DNA of 64,000 nucleotides from Phaeacidiphilus oryzae TH49 (GTDB lineage Bacteria; Actinomycetota; Actinomycetes; Streptomycetales; Streptomycetaceae): NCBI RefSeq assembly GCF_000744815.1, contig NZ_JQMQ01000005.1, positions 1,496,055 to 1,560,054 of the forward strand, read 5' to 3'. Shown piece by piece: positions 35,201 to 45,914 of this stretch (position 1 is its first letter; each line of letters starts with the position of its first letter). The notes under the pieces were generated by a model. It saw only the letters and a program-made list of their open reading frames with translations, ran no database searches and was not told where the DNA came from. The position numbers and the translations under genes were made by a program.

Positions 35201-35484
35201 ATCGGCTCCCGCGCTCGGTAAGTAAGAGATCACAGTCGGCGATGAGGATAAGGCTCACCGGTCTCTTACATGGCAAAGCCCAGGCAAAGGATGTTGTGAC
35301 CGCGTCAGTTAGCCCACATACGAACCCGAAAAGGCCGCGAAGTTCCCTTTGGTCCATGTGCCGCATCAGTCCCTGATTGCACGTCAGAATGCCTGCTCAG
35401 CATGGGGTTTGTGCTTGTGCCGCGCGCCCGGCAGGAGCTAGCGTCCCGCGTGACCCCGTCCGCCCAGGAGGAGAAGCGGCTGCC
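35201..35484. promoter_or_regulatory. Divergent promoter region between RHS toxin and FG-GAP protein
   Basis: The 284-bp gap separates two divergent genes for very large secreted proteins. It is less GC-rich than either gene in its centre (35221-35380), with TCTCTTACATGGCAAAG and GAAGTTCCCTTTGGTCC. No clear palindrome or sigma consensus can be fixed. It probably holds both promoters. Confidence 0.4.
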
Positions 35485-38400
35485 GTGACCCACACCCCAC
35501 GCACACGCACATGGCCCCGCAGCCGCGCCCTCGGGGCACTGATCGCAGGAATCCTCGCCACAGGCCTTTTCGGCATCTCCATGCCGCCAGCTCATGCGGA
35601 GGACACCCCGAGCGTGCCGCTCCCGCCCGCCGCCGCCTCTCCGGGCGCCCTGCAGCAGGCCGAGATCGCCGCCTCCGCGCAGGCCCGCAGCAGCGGCGCG
35701 CCCGTCACAGTGGACGCCGCCACCGACGCCTTCTCCACGCTCCTGGCTCAACCCGACGGGACGTTCACCCGCTCGACCACGGCCCAACCGCAGCGCGTGC
35801 AACGCAATGGAACCTGGACGCCGCTGGATGCGGCCCTGCACCAGAACAGCGACGGCTCGTGGTCCCCGGCCGCCAGCACCGCCGCGCTCACCCTGTCAAA
35901 CGGCGGGAGTGGGGCCCTGGCCTCCATCGACAACGACGGCCACAAGATCGCTTTCAACTGGCCCACCACACTGCCGGTGCCCACCGTCACCGGGGCCACC
36001 GCCCTGTACCCCGACGTTCTGCCGGACACCGACCTGTCGGTGACCGCCAACGCCCAAGGCGGCTTCACCGACACCATCATCGTGCGCACCGCGGCCGCCG
36101 CACAGAATCCAGCGCTAAGCACCCTCACCTTCTCCACCACCACCGACGGCATGACGCTGGGCGCGGACAGCGCCGGCAACCTCACCGGCACCACCCCCGA
36201 CGGGGCGGTGGCCCTGCACTCCCCCGCCCCGCTGATGTGGGACTCCAGCAGCACAAGTCAGGCGAGCACCACCCGGTCCGCGTTCCTCGCCGCCACCTCC
36301 GACACCACGAGCGACAGCACCGACGCCCCTGCGCCCGCGCCCGGCGACCAGGTGGCACCGGTGGCCGTGCACGTCGACTCCGGCACTCTCCAACTCACCC
36401 CGGACCAGGGGCTGCTGACCGGCTCCTCCACCACCTACCCGGTCTACATCGACCCCAGCTACACCCCGACCTGGGTGGACGGGTCGACCAGCGCCGCGCA
36501 CTACACCTACATCCAGTCCGGCGCCCCTGATACCTCCAACTGGGACGCCGACACCACCTACGACGCCCACGGCATCGGCGTCGGCTACCAGGGCTACGAA
36601 GACCCCAAGGGCGTCGAGCGCAGCTTCTACCAGTTCAACGTGGGCACCTGGATCGACCCCAAGGTCATCCACTCCGCGACGCTGGACGTGGACGAGACCT
36701 ACGTCGCGAAATTCGACTGCACCGCCTACGACGTGAAGGCCTACAGCATGGCCTCCCACATCGGCGTCTCGACCACGTGGAACAACTTCCACGACGCCAT
36801 GGCCACCTACCTGGACACCCAGTCCATCGGCGGCGCCTACAACACCGGCTGCGCCGGCGCGACCGCCACCAACTTCAACGTCACCTCCGCGCTATCCAGC
36901 GACGGCGACGGCGTGGTCACCCTGGAACTGGTGGGCAGCGAGGCCAACGCAGACGCCTTCAAGCGCTTCGCCAAGACCGCCACCCTCGTCTACACCTACG
37001 ACACCATTCCCGACGTGCCGACCGGCATGTCCACCGTGCCCAACTCCACCGCCCCCGCCGGCCCCGGCTGCAGCACGGACTCCTCCACGTTCGGCTGGAT
37101 CAGCTCGGGCGGCTCCGGCGGCGCCGTCACCCTGCGCGCGCCGGTCAAGGACGCCGACGCGGGTGCCGGCCAGCTGGTGCGCGGCCAGTTCGCGCTGTGG
37201 GACAACACCGCCTCCGGAACCCCCGCGGTCATCTCCCTGGGCGGCACCACCAGCGTGCCCAGCGGCACCTTGGACTCCAACGCGGACAACGGCTGGATCA
37301 CCTCCGGCGGCACCGCCACCAAATCCATACCGATCAGCGACCTGACCGACGGCCACGAATACGGCTGGTTCCTGCGCGCGGACGACGGCATTGCCCACTC
37401 CGACACCGGTACCGTCTGCCACTTCCTCTACGACGCCCACGCACCCAGCGCCTTCCAGCTCAACGGCAACGCGATCGACGACGGCACCTGCATCAAGGGC
37501 GCCAACCTCGACCCGGCCCATCCCAGCGTCGCCCTCAGCCTGAACGCCAGCGACAAGCCGAGCGACGCCGAGACCGGCTACAACTGGAGCGGGGTCACCC
37601 ACTTCTCCTACGCGACCAACGACGCCAGCACCCTGGATGACGACGGTGGCACCCACATCACCGCCACCTCCACCGGCGGCGGCGCCTATACCGCCTCCCT
37701 CAGCCTGTCCGGCTTCTCCAACTGGGGAACCAACACGGTCTGGATCGACGCCGTGGACGCCGCCGGCAACCGCAGCGCCACCGAGTGCTACACCTTCTAC
37801 CTCCCCTGGAACTCCACCACCAACGTCCCCCCCGGCGACCTCACGGGCGATGGCCACCCCGACATCCTCGCCCAGTCCATCGACGGCGCCCTGCGCTCCT
37901 ACCCCACCACCCTCACCACCGGCGACGCCACCCCGGTGCTCGCCTCCTCCGCCATCGACGGCCCCAACTCCGCAAACGGCACCAGCACGTGGGCGAACGC
38001 CCAGTACGTCCACCGAAGCGGCCCCGACCACAGCACCACCAACAACCGCGTCGATGACCTGTGGGCGCTGAACACCTCCGGGCAGCTCGCCCTGTTCGAG
38101 AACACCGACCCGACCGGTGCCGCGGAACCGGCCACCTACGAGTACTTCGCCCCCACCAAGATGATCAAGAGTGTGGCCCGTCCCACGTGCACCGCCACCG
38201 ACGGCAGCTGCGACGGCTACGCCACCGGCACCACCGACTCCACCGGCGACCATCCCTGGTCCTCGGTCGAGCACCTCCTGGCCGTCGGCGACATGACCGG
38301 CGACGGCTGGCCCGACCTGGTCACCCAGGAGAACGGCGGCCAGCTGTGGCTCTTCCCCGGCAACGCCTCCGACTCCTTCAACACCCCCCAGCGCCTCATG

Positions 38401-39879
38401 CCCTCCCTCAACTGGGACCGCTACACCCTCATCGCCCCCGGCAACACCACCAGCGACGGTGGAGTCGCCGCGATCTGGGCACGCACCAACTCCACCGGCA
38501 ACGTCTACGCCTTCCCCGCCCACCTCTCCGGCGGCTCAGTCACCCTCGGCTCCGGCACCCAGATCGGCACCAACTACACCCCCGACGCCTACCCCCTGGT
38601 CTTCTCCGTCGGCGACCTGGACGGCGACGGCCACCCCGACCTCGCCGCCGTCACCCGCGACGGTGCCCTGATCACCCAGAAGGGCGCCGCCACCGCCGAC
38701 GCCACCGAGTTCGACCCCACCAGCACCACCAACGCCATCGAGCAGATCCAGTCCCCCGGCTGGGGCGAACACCAGCTCTCCGTCGAGGGCTTGGCGATCC
38801 CGCACACCGCCACCCCACACCTGCAGCCGACCGCCAACGGCGACGACGGCACCGCCTTCACCACCACCGGCGGCGCCCTCTACACCTCCACCGCCGACGG
38901 CACCGGCGCGCTGAGCGCCCCGGCGGTCAAGCTCGCCTCCTCCAGCTGGTGCCCAGGCACCGTCCTGGCCACGAACGGGGACTTCAACGGCGACGGCAAG
39001 AGCGACGTCGCCCTGCTGTGCAAGTACCCCAACACCAGCAGCGAGACCGCGATCGGCGTGATGTACGCGCACGCCTCCGGCGACGGCGGCTACGCCGCCC
39101 CGGCCACCATCTGGCACAGCACCGGCTTCGGCTCCGGCAGCCAGTTCTTCACCGCCGGCGACTTCAACGGCGACGGCAAGAGCGACCTGGCGATCTTCTA
39201 CCACTACAGCGACGACGCCGGCTCCCACGTCGCCGTCTTCACCATGACCGCCGACGCCAACGGCGACGGCGGCTTCACCGACACCGCCCCCGTCAAGCGC
39301 TACGAGTCCACCACCTTCGGCCCCAACACCCGCTACCTGGCCGCCGGCGACCTCAACGGCGACGGCAAGAGCGACCTGGTCCTCTTCTACAACTACACCG
39401 ACAACTCCAACTACCACGTCGCCCTGCTGTCCATGACCGCGGACTCGAGCGGCGACGGCGGCCTGGGAACCCCCACCGGCCTGTGGGACAGCCCCGACTG
39501 GGGCCCGAACACCGCCTTCATGACCGCCGGCGACTTCAACGGCGACGGCCGCTCGGATGTGGCGCTGATGTACCACTACACCGACCAGTCCGCCCACGTC
39601 GCCATGTTCACCCTCACCGCCCACGCCAACGGCGACGGCGGCCTCGGGACCAGCGTCCGCCGCTACGAATCCACCACCTTCGGCGGCGCCACCACCGCCC
39701 TCGTCCCCGCCGACACCAACGGCGACGGCAAGAGCGACCTCGTCCTCTTCTACGACTACGGCAGCGGAACTCAATCTGCCTTGACGATGACCGCCGACCC
39801 GAGCGGCGACGGCGGCCTCACCCGCCCCACCAAGAACTGGACCGTCACCGGACGCACCGACATCAACAACTACCTCTAA
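35485..39879 (+). CDS. Secreted DNRLRE-domain / FG-GAP (VCBS-type) repeat protein, likely partner of the RHS toxin
   Basis: A 1464-residue secreted protein. GTG 35485 has AGGAGG 8 nt upstream; the signal is TPRTRTWPRSRALGALIAGI to MPPAHAE (cleavage near 39). A beta-rich N-terminal part is followed by a DNRLRE-type domain (about 335-495; ERSFYQFNVGTWIDPKVIHS, ATLDVDETYV, YSMASHIGVSTTWNNF). About 650 residues of FG-GAP propeller repeats follow from about residue 780, each with a calcium-loop-like NGDGKSD (GDFNGDGKSDLAIFYHY, GDLNGDGKSDLVLFYNY, GDFNGDGRSDVALMYHY). It is divergent from the RHS gene. Similar pairs recur in actinomycetes, so a joint surface or delivery complex is inferred. Confidence 0.88.
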   Translation: MTHTPRTRTWPRSRALGALIAGILATGLFGISMPPAHAEDTPSVPLPPAAASPGALQQAEIAASAQARSSGAPVTVDAATDAFSTLLAQPDGTFTRSTTAQPQRVQRNGTWTPLDAALHQNSDGSWSPAASTAALTLSNGGSGALASIDNDGHKIAFNWPTTLPVPTVTGATALYPDVLPDTDLSVTANAQGGFTDTIIVRTAAAAQNPALSTLTFSTTTDGMTLGADSAGNLTGTTPDGAVALHSPAPLMWDSSSTSQASTTRSAFLAATSDTTSDSTDAPAPAPGDQVAPVAVHVDSGTLQLTPDQGLLTGSSTTYPVYIDPSYTPTWVDGSTSAAHYTYIQSGAPDTSNWDADTTYDAHGIGVGYQGYEDPKGVERSFYQFNVGTWIDPKVIHSATLDVDETYVAKFDCTAYDVKAYSMASHIGVSTTWNNFHDAMATYLDTQSIGGAYNTGCAGATATNFNVTSALSSDGDGVVTLELVGSEANADAFKRFAKTATLVYTYDTIPDVPTGMSTVPNSTAPAGPGCSTDSSTFGWISSGGSGGAVTLRAPVKDADAGAGQLVRGQFALWDNTASGTPAVISLGGTTSVPSGTLDSNADNGWITSGGTATKSIPISDLTDGHEYGWFLRADDGIAHSDTGTVCHFLYDAHAPSAFQLNGNAIDDGTCIKGANLDPAHPSVALSLNASDKPSDAETGYNWSGVTHFSYATNDASTLDDDGGTHITATSTGGGAYTASLSLSGFSNWGTNTVWIDAVDAAGNRSATECYTFYLPWNSTTNVPPGDLTGDGHPDILAQSIDGALRSYPTTLTTGDATPVLASSAIDGPNSANGTSTWANAQYVHRSGPDHSTTNNRVDDLWALNTSGQLALFENTDPTGAAEPATYEYFAPTKMIKSVARPTCTATDGSCDGYATGTTDSTGDHPWSSVEHLLAVGDMTGDGWPDLVTQENGGQLWLFPGNASDSFNTPQRLMPSLNWDRYTLIAPGNTTSDGGVAAIWARTNSTGNVYAFPAHLSGGSVTLGSGTQIGTNYTPDAYPLVFSVGDLDGDGHPDLAAVTRDGALITQKGAATADATEFDPTSTTNAIEQIQSPGWGEHQLSVEGLAIPHTATPHLQPTANGDDGTAFTTTGGALYTSTADGTGALSAPAVKLASSSWCPGTVLATNGDFNGDGKSDVALLCKYPNTSSETAIGVMYAHASGDGGYAAPATIWHSTGFGSGSQFFTAGDFNGDGKSDLAIFYHYSDDAGSHVAVFTMTADANGDGGFTDTAPVKRYESTTFGPNTRYLAAGDLNGDGKSDLVLFYNYTDNSNYHVALLSMTADSSGDGGLGTPTGLWDSPDWGPNTAFMTAGDFNGDGRSDVALMYHYTDQSAHVAMFTLTAHANGDGGLGTSVRRYESTTFGGATTALVPADTNGDGKSDLVLFYDYGSGTQSALTMTADPSGDGGLTRPTKNWTVTGRTDINNYL

Positions 39880-40537
39880 CAACGAGGCACAATCCCTGCC
39901 CCTGGGAGGGCACCCGCCACCAGGCCTCCTTCCAGGGGCAGAGACCTTCCTGACGACGCCGTCCAGCCAGTGAAACGTAGAGCATCAGCACGTCGTGGTC
40001 CTCGAACAGGATGTCCGAGCACATTCCCGAGTCGAAGTCACTCCGGTGTTGGGACAGCGAGGAGATGGCGTCTTGGACCGCGTAGGGCCGGCACTTGGCA
40101 AGCTGCTCGGCGCAATCGATGGCCAGATGCAGGGCCATCTCCTCGCCGGTACAGCGCGGCTCCACCCAGCCCTCGGCTTCCAAGTCCGCGGCCAGATCCT
40201 CAAAGCAGCGGGCGAACTGCCGAAGCCACTCGCGGTCCCGCCCTTGGATGATGCGCGGAAGCGAGGCGAACAGCGGCGTGGGCTCGCCGACCGGCCGCTG
40301 GATCTCGGCCCAGGCCTCGCCGGCAAGTTCGGCCAGGGCGAGGTGCAGCACCGCTGCGGTTCCCGGACGCATCCCGACCTCCAGGTCTTCGTCCTTGCCA
40401 TCGTCCTGGTCCGCCCCTGCATCGTGGAGCAGGCTCAGACCATCGCGCACGGGGCCGAGGCCGGTGCGGGCCCACTCTGCGACAGCCGCCTGCAGGCACT
40501 GAGAGCTCTCGCCGAAGAACCGGTAGGCCTGGTCCAC
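39863..40537 (-). CDS. Hypothetical protein of a Streptomyces accessory family
   Basis: The soluble helical protein (224 residues from GTG 40537) contains VLHLALAELAGEAWAEIQRP, LFASLPRIIQGRDREWLRQF, CTGEEMALHLAIDCAEQL and LFEDHDVLMLYV. Relatives are recalled as uncharacterised proteins in Streptomyces. No clear ribosome site precedes the start, and TTG 40546 is possible. The last 30 residues run through the terminator of the convergent FG-GAP gene, overlapping it by 17 bp, and may be an extension. It follows the gene at 40574 by 36 bp. Confidence 0.65.
   Translation of the reverse strand: MDQAYRFFGESSQCLQAAVAEWARTGLGPVRDGLSLLHDAGADQDDGKDEDLEVGMRPGTAAVLHLALAELAGEAWAEIQRPVGEPTPLFASLPRIIQGRDREWLRQFARCFEDLAADLEAEGWVEPRCTGEEMALHLAIDCAEQLAKCRPYAVQDAISSLSQHRSDFDSGMCSDILFEDHDVLMLYVSLAGRRRQEGLCPWKEAWWRVPSQGQGLCLVVRGSC
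39896..39941. terminator. Hairpin terminator after FG-GAP gene
   Basis: CTGCCCCTGG (39896-39905) pairs with CCAGGGGCAG (39932-39941), with further GGAGG/CCTCC pairing inside. It lies 17 bp after the FG-GAP stop codon and overlaps the end of the convergent gene. Confidence 0.6.
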
Positions 40538-40573
40538 AAGGAGCAATAGCCAGGAGTTGTGGGTGAGTTGTTT

Positions 40574-40975
40574 TCAGCTCTTGGTCTCGATGGCCTCGGT
40601 GTTCGACCCGGCGGCCGTCTTGAGCTGGAGCCAGTTGGATGATGTGAGCAGGTCGTCCGGCTGCCAGGGAAGCTTGAGCGTGACGGCGCGGAAGAGTGAC
40701 CACTCCCGCAGGCGCTGGCCCAGGAAAGGGTGGCCGAACGCGGCCTGGCCCATCGCCTGTGCCCACCCCTGGTAGGCGGGGCCGGGGTAGAGGTCGCCGG
40801 CGCGACGGTCCAGGTGCCGCAGCACGGCGGACTGGGCCATCGTCTGGTCCGGATCGGTGAGCACGCGGCTGACCAGGTCGACCTCGTCTCTCTCGGCGAC
40901 CTGCTCCAGCCTTTCGAGGTAGGCCGCGAAGCGGACGTGCTCGTCCGGGTTCTGCACGATCTCGTGGAGGTTCAT
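40574..40975 (-). CDS. Hypothetical protein translationally coupled to a transposase remnant
   Basis: The 133-residue helical protein runs from MNLHEIVQNPDEHVRFAAYL through LEQVAERDEVDLVSRVLTDP to AAGSNTEAIETKS. GAGGAG lies 9 nt before ATG 40975. That ATG overlaps the TGA of the upstream IS256 transposase fragment (ATGA), so its translation now depends on or follows the remnant. No family is recognised; it resembles HEAT-like helical accessory proteins. Its neighbour at 39863 is on the same strand. Confidence 0.65.
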   Translation of the reverse strand: MNLHEIVQNPDEHVRFAAYLERLEQVAERDEVDLVSRVLTDPDQTMAQSAVLRHLDRRAGDLYPGPAYQGWAQAMGQAAFGHPFLGQRLREWSLFRAVTLKLPWQPDDLLTSSNWLQLKTAAGSNTEAIETKS

Positions 40976-41284
40976 GCGGCCTGCTCCTCGCGCTCGACCA
41001 GGACGCCGTCCTCCCATCGTGCGCCGGCGCGGACCAGGGACACCAGGGGGGCTCCGGTGAACGCACGCCATCGCGCCTGGACGGACTCGACCAGCTTGAG
41101 CACCCTCGCGAGCGCGGCCGCGGGGCTGCCTGCGCCTCGCGTGACCGTGGTGCGGAGCTTGGCCGTGGAGAAGGTCGACTCGATCGGGTTGGTGGTCCGC
41201 AGGTGGATCCAGTGCTCGGCGGGGAGGTCGTAGAACGCGAGCAGTTCGTCCCGGTCCTCGGTGATCTTCGTGCCGACAGACCGC
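40972..41284 (-). pseudogene. IS256 (Mutator)-family transposase C-terminal fragment
   Basis: The minus-strand frame reads KITEDRDELLAFYDLPAEHW, IHLRTTNPIESTFSTAKLRT and TVTRGAGSPAAALARVLKLV, then ends RAGARWEDGVLVEREEQAA with TGA at 40972-40974. HLRTTNPIEST is the hallmark of IS256-type transposases. The N-terminal three quarters are missing; the left end abuts an integrase fragment on the other strand at about 41290. It is a remnant, probably of the insertion that cut the integrase. Confidence 0.8.
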
Positions 41285-41297
41285 CCCTGGCCCCGGC

Positions 41298-41756
41298 GGA
41301 CTGCGCGACAAGGGGACCAAGGGCAAGCGGCGCCGCAAGATCCCGCTGATCCCGGCGATCCGGCCGCTGGTGGAACAGCGCCTCGACTCGGTGGGCTCTG
41401 ATCCGATGGCGCGGCTGTTCACCGGGCCGCGCGGCGGACGGATCACCACGGCGGTCCTGCGGGACGCCACCCACTGGGATGAGGTCGTGGTCACGCTCGG
41501 GTACGAGTACCTGCGGCGGCACGATCCGCGGCATACCGGGCTGACGTGGATGGCCGATGCCGGCGTTCCGCTGCACGTCTTGCAGAAGATCGCCGGGCAT
41601 GGGTCGATCGCCACGACGCAGCGCTATCTGCACCCCGACCTGCGGTCGATCGAGCTGGCCGGAGAGGCGCTGAGCCGCATCTCGCGCGCGCTCGGGAGGC
41701 GCCTGGTCCCCAGGTGGTCCCCAAGGCGGAGCGGCCGAGGCATCTGCGCGTCGTGA
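41298..41756 (+). pseudogene. Truncated tyrosine integrase adjacent to tRNA-Pro
   Basis: The frame begins GLRDKGTKGKRRRKIPLIP without a start codon and continues through DPRHTGLTWMADAGVPLHVL and QKIAGHGSIATTQRYLHPDL. It contains the catalytic RHTGLTW box, the His of AGHGSIATTQ and the nucleophilic Tyr of RYLHPD. The 5' part is lost at the IS256 junction. The gene ends 77 bp before the 3' end of a tRNA-Pro gene, the classic place for an element integrated at a tRNA, so this is the likely integrase of the 24-41.8 kb element. Confidence 0.8.
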
Positions 41757-41779
41757 AGTGATCGGCTCCGAGAACTACA

Positions 41780-41826
41780 AAAGGCCCGTGGACCTGGGAT
41801 TTAACTCCCTGATCCGACGGGCCTTT
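41780..41826. terminator. tRNA-Pro terminator / att-proximal hairpin
   Basis: AAAGGCCCGT (41780-41789) and ACGGGCCTTT (41817-41826) form a perfect 10-bp stem flanked by A and T tracts, so it can terminate in both directions: the leftward tRNA transcript and the rightward integrase remnant. Confidence 0.8.
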
Positions 41827-41833
41827 CGGCTGT

Positions 41834-41906
<73 letters not shown>

Positions 41907-42021
41907 AGGCCGGTTGCCTTGCGGCGGTTGGCCTGTCGGCCGGTTGCCCGGCGACGGGGAAAACAATACCGCACTTCGGGGGGTGGTTGTACGCACCCCC
42001 GGTGATCGGCGGTCGGCGGTG

Positions 42022-42681
42022 TCAGTCGGCGGTGAGGTGGGCGAGGGGGAGGTCGGGGTGGCCGGGGCGGAGGGGGAGGCAGCTCGGGGGGAAGTCCTGG
42101 ACCAGGTCGGCGCCGCGGCGGGAGAGCTCGTCGAGGAGGCGCGGGAGGTGGTCCATCGCGCCGGTCGGGAGGTCGTGGAGGACGACCAGGCTCCAGTCGC
42201 GGGAGTCGGGGGCGGCCGCGTCGGCGAGGAGGCGGTCGACCCAGCCCTCCGGGTCGTCCCAGTCGTGGGGCAGGGAGTTCCACAGGACGCAGGTGTACTC
42301 GTGCCGGCGGAGGTGGTCGAGGGCGGCGCTGCCGAAGACGCGGCGGTCGAGGATGCCGCCGCCCGCGTACGGGCGGAAGAGGAGCTCGGGGGTTCCGGCG
42401 GCGAGGTCGCCGATGAGGTGCTGGGCATCGGCGATCTCGCGGGCCACCAGTTCGGGGTCGCCGGGGGCGTCGCCGAACTGGACGGTGTGGGTGAGGGTGT
42501 GGTTGCCGATCCAGTGGCCGGCCGAGGCGGCGCGGGCGGCGAGTTCGCGGGCCGCCGGGTCCCGGAGGCGGTCGGCGACCAGGAAGAAGGTGGCCCGGAC
42601 GGAGTGGGCGGCCAGGGCGTCCAGGACCTGGGGGGTGGTCTCCGGGGTGGGGCCGTTGTCGAAGGTGAGGGTGATCTTCAC
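42022..42681 (-). CDS. Polysaccharide deacetylase (NodB-like) family protein
   Basis: The 219-residue cytoplasmic-looking protein begins MKITLTFDNGPTPETTPQVL, corresponding to NodB motif 1 (usual TFDDGP). Motif 2 is present as GNHTLTH, followed by RPYAGGG and, near the C-terminus, LVVLHDLPTG. The second Asp of motif 1, a metal ligand in classical deacetylases, is Asn here. No signal peptide is seen. The start overlaps the stop of furA by 4 bp, so the two are coupled, an unusual partnership. The activity is uncertain. Confidence 0.85.
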   Translation of the reverse strand: MKITLTFDNGPTPETTPQVLDALAAHSVRATFFLVADRLRDPAARELAARAASAGHWIGNHTLTHTVQFGDAPGDPELVAREIADAQHLIGDLAAGTPELLFRPYAGGGILDRRVFGSAALDHLRRHEYTCVLWNSLPHDWDDPEGWVDRLLADAAAPDSRDWSLVVLHDLPTGAMDHLPRLLDELSRRGADLVQDFPPSCLPLRPGHPDLPLAHLTAD

Positions 42682-43106
42682 GGGCGGTCGCCCTTCGCGG
42701 CGCAGTCGGGGCAGAGGCCGCGGTAGGTGATCTCCGCGGTGGTGACGGTGAAGCCGAAGCGCTCGGAGGGCGGCAGCGCGGCCAGCGGGTCGCCGGTGGG
42801 GTGGACGTCCCGGATCGTTCCGCAGCGGGAGCAGACCAGATGCTCGTGCGGGCGGCGGGCGTTGGGGTCGTAGCGCTTGGCGCGGCCGTCCGTCGAGACC
42901 TCGACGACCTCGCCGATGGCGACCAGTTCGCCGAGGGTGTTGTAGACGGTCGCCCGGGCGATCTCCGGCAGCCGGGCGGTCGCGCGGGCGTGCACCTCCT
43001 CCGCGGTGAGGTGGACGTGCTCGCCGTCCAGGACCTCTGCGACGACGCGCCGCTGGGAGGTCATCCGCCAGCCGCGCGCGCGAAGCCGTTGCAGCAGGTC
43101 ACTCAT
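42678..43106 (-). CDS. furA: FurA-type (Fur/PerR family) regulator of catalase-peroxidase
   Basis: The 142-residue Fur-family repressor has its winged helix in RMTSQRRVVAEVLDG to RATVYNTLGELVAIG, the metal-sensing region RRPHEHLVCSRCG, and a second CPDC pair near the C-terminus that with CSRC would hold structural zinc. It is divergent from katG. In actinomycetes such FurA/CatC-type proteins are redox-sensitive repressors of themselves and katG. AGGTGA precedes ATG 43106. A Fur-box-like sequence overlaps the katG promoter at 43209-43236. Confidence 0.92.
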   Translation of the reverse strand: MSDLLQRLRARGWRMTSQRRVVAEVLDGEHVHLTAEEVHARATARLPEIARATVYNTLGELVAIGEVVEVSTDGRAKRYDPNARRPHEHLVCSRCGTIRDVHPTGDPLAALPPSERFGFTVTTAEITYRGLCPDCAAKGDRP

Positions 43107-43208
43107 GTCGGATCACCTGTTCGCCTGTTCGCTTGTACGCCTGTTCGGTGGGGCGGTGGGCGGTACGGGACGGATTCACTCCGATGGGATACGGGCTTGG
43201 CTTACATC

Positions 43209-43236
43209 TTGACTTAGACTCTGTCCATCGTAGGAT
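43209..43236 (+). promoter_or_regulatory. katG promoter with overlapping Fur-box-like sequence
   Basis: TTGACT (43209-43214) and TAGGAT (43231-43236) are good -35 and -10 hexamers spaced 16 bp. The interval TTGACTTAGACTCTGTCCA is an imperfect inverted repeat (about 12 of 19 positions) resembling FurA/PerR boxes. The transcript start would lie near 43243, giving a leader of about 150 nt to katG. Repression by FurA is inferred. Confidence 0.65.
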
Positions 43237-43371
43237 CGGCTCCGGCGAGAGCCAAGGGGCGGGACGGCGCCGGGACGGCGGAGATCGGCGGCGACCGGCA
43301 CCGGTCTGCACCGGTCGGCACCGGTCGGCGCCCCTCGGCGGCTCCCCGCCCGCGGTACCTGTGCACCGTGA

Positions 43372-45612
<2,241 letters not shown>

Positions 45613-45809
45613 GCCGGGGCGGGCGGGCCGGCTGACGCTGCGTCGGCCGGTCGGCCTGCCGGCCTGCCGGCCTGCCGGCCCGGACGGTCGGTGGGCCCGG
45701 ACGGACGGCCCGCCGGCCCGGACGGTCGGTCGGCCAGGACGGCCGGTCGGCCGGCCCGGACGGTCGGCCGGATCGTCGGCCGGCCCGGCCTGGTCTGGCC
45801 GTTCGCTCG
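45613..45809. repeat. GGCC/GGAC-rich low-complexity intergenic tract
   Basis: The stretch after katG consists of iterated variants of GGCCTGCC and CCCGGACGGTCGG. Open frames through it give only Pro/Arg/Ala-rich nonsense. It is a simple-sequence expansion and no gene is supported. Confidence 0.7.
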
Positions 45810-45846
45810 AAGGGCGTCTCCCCCCTCGTGGGGAGGCGCCCTTTTC
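45810..45846. terminator. katG terminator
   Basis: AAGGGCGTCTCCCC pairs with GGGGAGGCGCCCTT (one mismatch) around the loop CCTCGT and is followed by TTTT: a classical intrinsic terminator about 200 bp after katG. It may also serve the convergent MerR gene. Confidence 0.85.
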
Positions 45847-45914
45847 GCGCGCTGAGGTCGCCGAGGGGGCCCGAACGCACCGAGCACGCTGAGCGGCGCG
45901 CGCCGAGCAGGCCC

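Noticed and set aside
38061-39953. Plus-strand Arg-rich frame shifted relative to the FG-GAP gene
   Set aside because: It is a shifted reading of repeat-coding DNA; the FG-GAP frame has the signal peptide, ribosome site and recognisable repeats.
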